Below, piece by piece: positions 61,946 through 64,000 of a stretch of 64,000 nucleotides of DNA. The notes beneath the pieces were generated by a model. That model was not told the origin of the DNA. It did no database searches and saw only the letters and a list, made by a program, of their open reading frames with translations. Each line of letters begins with the position of its first letter. Position 1 is the stretch's first letter. The stretch is from DAIMFL01 sp964372215 (lineage in GTDB: Bacteria > Pseudomonadota > Alphaproteobacteria > Dongiales > Dongiaceae): assembly GCA_964372215.1 (NCBI GenBank), contig CAYJQC010000001.1:62001-126000 (forward strand), written 5' to 3'. Position numbers and translations under genes: made by a program.

Positions 61946-61977
61946 GACGCCCGGCGGGTAACGACAAGCCGGGCGTC
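61946..61977 (+). terminator. Hairpin between binding-protein and ATPase genes
   Basis: GACGCCCGGC / GCCGGGCGTC, a perfect 10-bp stem, 12-base loop, 48 bases after the binding-protein stop. No T-run. Its place suggests attenuation giving more binding protein than ATPase, as in many ABC operons. Confidence 0.5.
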
Positions 61978-62021
61978 GGCTGTAACGGTATTTACCCGAG
62001 CGGCCCTGGGCGCACGCATCG

Positions 62022-63065
62022 ATGTTCCTGATCCTCAGCGATCTCACGAAACGATTCGGCGCGACGCTCGCCCTCGATACGGTGTCGCTGGCGATCGAGG
62101 ACGGCGAGTTCGTCTGCTTCCTCGGCCCGTCGGGCTGCGGCAAGACCACGCTGCTGCGGGTCATCGCCGGGCTCGAGATCGCCGATTCCGGGCACATCCT
62201 GTTGCAGGAGGAGGATCTCGCCCGGACGCCGGCACGGCTGCGCAACTTCGGCGTGGTGTTCCAGTCCTACTCCCTGTTTCCGAACATGACGGTGGCGAAG
62301 AACGTGGCCTACGGCCTGGAATGCCGCCGCCAGCCGCGCGCCGCCATCGCCCGGCGCGTCCAGGAGATGCTGGAGCTCGTGCAGCTGCCGGAGCAGGCGC
62401 AGAAGTATCCCCACCAGCTCTCGGGCGGGCAGCAGCAGCGGATTGCGCTGGCCCGGGCACTGGCGCCCGAGCCGGCTGTCCTGCTGCTCGACGAGCCGCT
62501 CTCGGCGCTCGACGCCAAGGTCCGCGAGGACTTGCGCGGCGAGATGCGCGACCTGCAGCGGCGGCTCGGCGTCACCACGATCATGGTGACCCACGACCAG
62601 GACGAGGCGATGGAGATGGCCGACCGGATCGTGGTGATGGATGGCGGCCGCATCGCCCAGGTCGGCAGTGCGGTCGCGCTCTACGATACGCCGGCGACTC
62701 GCTTCGTCGCCGAGTTCATCGGGCGGATGAACGTCGTCCGCCTGGTGCGGCATGCCGGCGGGCATGTATTGGCGGGCAGGCCGATCCGCATCGAGGGTGC
62801 TGCCGGCGCGGCTGCCGATGCGACGCTGATCGGGGTGCGGCCGGAGGAGATCCTGATCGCGCCGTCGGGCACCGAGGGCGAGAATGCGGTCCCGGGAACC
62901 GTCCAACGGACGATCTTCCTCGGCAATGTCACGCGCATGACCGTCGACGTCGCCGATCAGCAGATCCTGGTCGAGATGCCGGGCAACCACACGGCGATCG
63001 CGCCGGGGCGGGAGCTCTCCGTCGTCCTGCCGCCGGCGGCGCTGCACCTGCTGCAGGAACGCTGA
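62022..63065 (+). CDS. ABC transporter ATP-binding protein of the same importer
   Basis: 347 aa. Walker A GPSGCGKTTLL near 38, Q-loop VVFQSYSLFPNMT, signature LSGGQQQRIALARAL, Walker B VLLLDEPLSALDAKV, and D-loop/H-loop VTHDQDEAM. A C-terminal TOBE domain (about 240-345, IGVRPEEILIAPSGTE) is of the CUT1/2-AEP importer type. It sits in the cytosol on the permease. The operon continues into the permease gene. Confidence 0.9.
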   Translation: MFLILSDLTKRFGATLALDTVSLAIEDGEFVCFLGPSGCGKTTLLRVIAGLEIADSGHILLQEEDLARTPARLRNFGVVFQSYSLFPNMTVAKNVAYGLECRRQPRAAIARRVQEMLELVQLPEQAQKYPHQLSGGQQQRIALARALAPEPAVLLLDEPLSALDAKVREDLRGEMRDLQRRLGVTTIMVTHDQDEAMEMADRIVVMDGGRIAQVGSAVALYDTPATRFVAEFIGRMNVVRLVRHAGGHVLAGRPIRIEGAAGAAADATLIGVRPEEILIAPSGTEGENAVPGTVQRTIFLGNVTRMTVDVADQQILVEMPGNHTAIAPGRELSVVLPPAALHLLQER

Positions 63066-63109
63066 TGACATCGCGATCGGGTCTGGCATGCCCCGCGGGG
63101 CGCCGTTAG

Positions 63110-64000
63110 ATGTCCGAGAGGTCCTCGGTCGCGCTCGGACGCGCGCCGGCGGCCGGGCCGCGCTTCACCCTCATTGACGTCGACTCGGTGGCGAAGTGGG
63201 GACTGATCGCCGCCGCGGCGGTGCCGCTGGTGGTCTTCGTGCTGCATCCGCTGTGGTCGATCCTGAGCAAAAGCGTCGCGACCCCGGATGGCACCGGGCT
63301 CGACCACTACCTGCAGTATTTCGGCGCCGCGCGAGCGGTGGAGATCCTCGGCAATACGTTCGCGGTCGCCATCGTCGCCACGGTCTTCACGATCCTGCTG
63401 GCCTACGGCTTCGCCTACGCCCTGCACCGATCGCAGATGCCCGCCAAGGGCGTGCTTCGCCTGATCGCGTTGCTGCCGCTCTTTGCGCCGTCGCTGGTGC
63501 AGGCCCAGGGGTTGATGCTGATGCTCGGCCGCAACGGTCTCATCAACCGGACATTCGGCACCTCGATCGACGTCTATGGCTTCTGGGGCATCGTCATCTC
63601 CGACACGCTCTATGCCTTCCCGCATGCGTTCCTGATGCTCTCCGCCGCCCTGGCGGTGGCCGATGCACGGCTGTACGAATCCGCGACCATGCTCGGCGCG
63701 TCGGGCTGGCGGAGCTTCTGGACCATCACCGTTCCTTCGACGAAATACGGCCTCATGTCGGCGATCTTCATCGTCTTCACCATCGTGATCACCGATTTCG
63801 GCAACCCGATGGTGATCGGCGGCGACTTCGACGTGCTGGCGACGGAGATGTACAACGAGGTCTTCGGACAGGCCAATTTCGAGCAGGGCGCGGTGATCGG
63901 CGTGGTGCTGCTGCTGCCGGCGGCGATCGCGGTCATGGTGGAGCACTGGGTTTCGCGCCGTCAGTACGCGTTGATCTCGGCGCAGTCGCGTCCGCTCGTC
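63110..64000 (+). CDS. ABC transporter permease, partial (cut by window end)
   Basis: I translated the open frame from ATG 63110 (overlapping a TAG, TAGATG) to the window end: 297 codons with no stop. It has the binding-protein-dependent permease EAA region (SATMLGASGWRSFWTITVPS near 215) and about six helices so far, starting SVAKWGLIAAAAVPLVVFVL. Two-domain fused permeases are typical of the 2-AEP/iron importers, so a second half probably follows beyond 64000. A TTG or ATG slightly later could be the true start; no strong ribosome site is seen. Confidence 0.82.
   Translation, partial: MSERSSVALGRAPAAGPRFTLIDVDSVAKWGLIAAAAVPLVVFVLHPLWSILSKSVATPDGTGLDHYLQYFGAARAVEILGNTFAVAIVATVFTILLAYGFAYALHRSQMPAKGVLRLIALLPLFAPSLVQAQGLMLMLGRNGLINRTFGTSIDVYGFWGIVISDTLYAFPHAFLMLSAALAVADARLYESATMLGASGWRSFWTITVPSTKYGLMSAIFIVFTIVITDFGNPMVIGGDFDVLATEMYNEVFGQANFEQGAVIGVVLLLPAAIAVMVEHWVSRRQYALISAQSRPLV

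Noticed and set aside
60867..64000. Assigning the importer firmly to iron or to 2-aminoethylphosphonate
   Set aside because: Binding-protein fold serves both; no phn catabolic or iron-uptake genes are in view, so the substrate is left open.

Overview
The window comes from a high-GC alphaproteobacterium, probably of the Rhodospirillales/Rhizobiales breadth; I cannot place it more narrowly. The class is indicated by a MipZ division-site ATPase, an EcfG/NepR general stress response pair with EcfG-type promoters, an mtkAB-ppc cluster, and codon use strongly biased to G/C in the third position. I saw no rRNA or tRNA genes, no insertion sequence, no prophage and no CRISPR array.

Layout. 1-7.8 kb: a partial class III aminotransferase, a rhodanese-ChrB/ChrA chromate pair, mgtE, and a tightly overlapping operon (93-aa protein, RimB-like retropepsin, RimK glutamate ligase, AstE/AspA-like hydrolase). 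7.8-11.9 kb: a three-domain LplT-PlsC-acyl-ACP synthetase fusion with its TetR regulator and a palindromic operator. 12-17.5 kb: a stress island of PRC-barrel protein, DUF883, small membrane proteins, nepR, ecfG, csbD, DUF1328 and entericidin genes, several preceded by GGAAC-N17/18-GTT promoters, and a single-domain response regulator. 17.7-25.6 kb: mipZ, a ParA-SPOR pair, nnrS, an L,D-transpeptidase and a DDAH-like hydrolase.

25.8-36.2 kb is a protein-modification cluster: two TPR-sulfotransferases and two tandem-duplicated TPR-OGT (SPINDLY-type) glycosyltransferases. It leads into 36.9-43.2 kb, the most interesting part. There a near-perfect sigma-54 promoter precedes an extraordinary low-complexity exported protein (Asn/Asp/Ala/Gly-rich). 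This is followed by a small exported protein, a periplasmic C39 peptidase resembling FapD, another exported protein, a coiled-coil plus beta-barrel outer membrane protein resembling FapF, and a divergent small exported protein. Three of the exported proteins share an NSGGI...G.N...Q[NS] C-terminal motif. Two carry a double-glycine leader motif placed after a Sec signal, the kind of site a C39 peptidase cuts. I read this as a Fap-like functional-amyloid or surface-fibre export system of unusual composition. It is followed by a 1921-aa type I-secreted adhesin (DUF5801 repeats, vWA, RTX) and a sigma-54 activator with a degenerate receiver domain, which may control the locus.

51-64 kb: palindromic repeats and a DUF559 nuclease gene between 78-bp direct repeats; mtkA-mtkB-ppc (malate-CoA ligase and a divergent PEP carboxylase, serine-cycle type carbon metabolism); an MFS transporter; a leucyl aminopeptidase; and an ABC importer of the 2-aminoethylphosphonate/iron family running off the window end.
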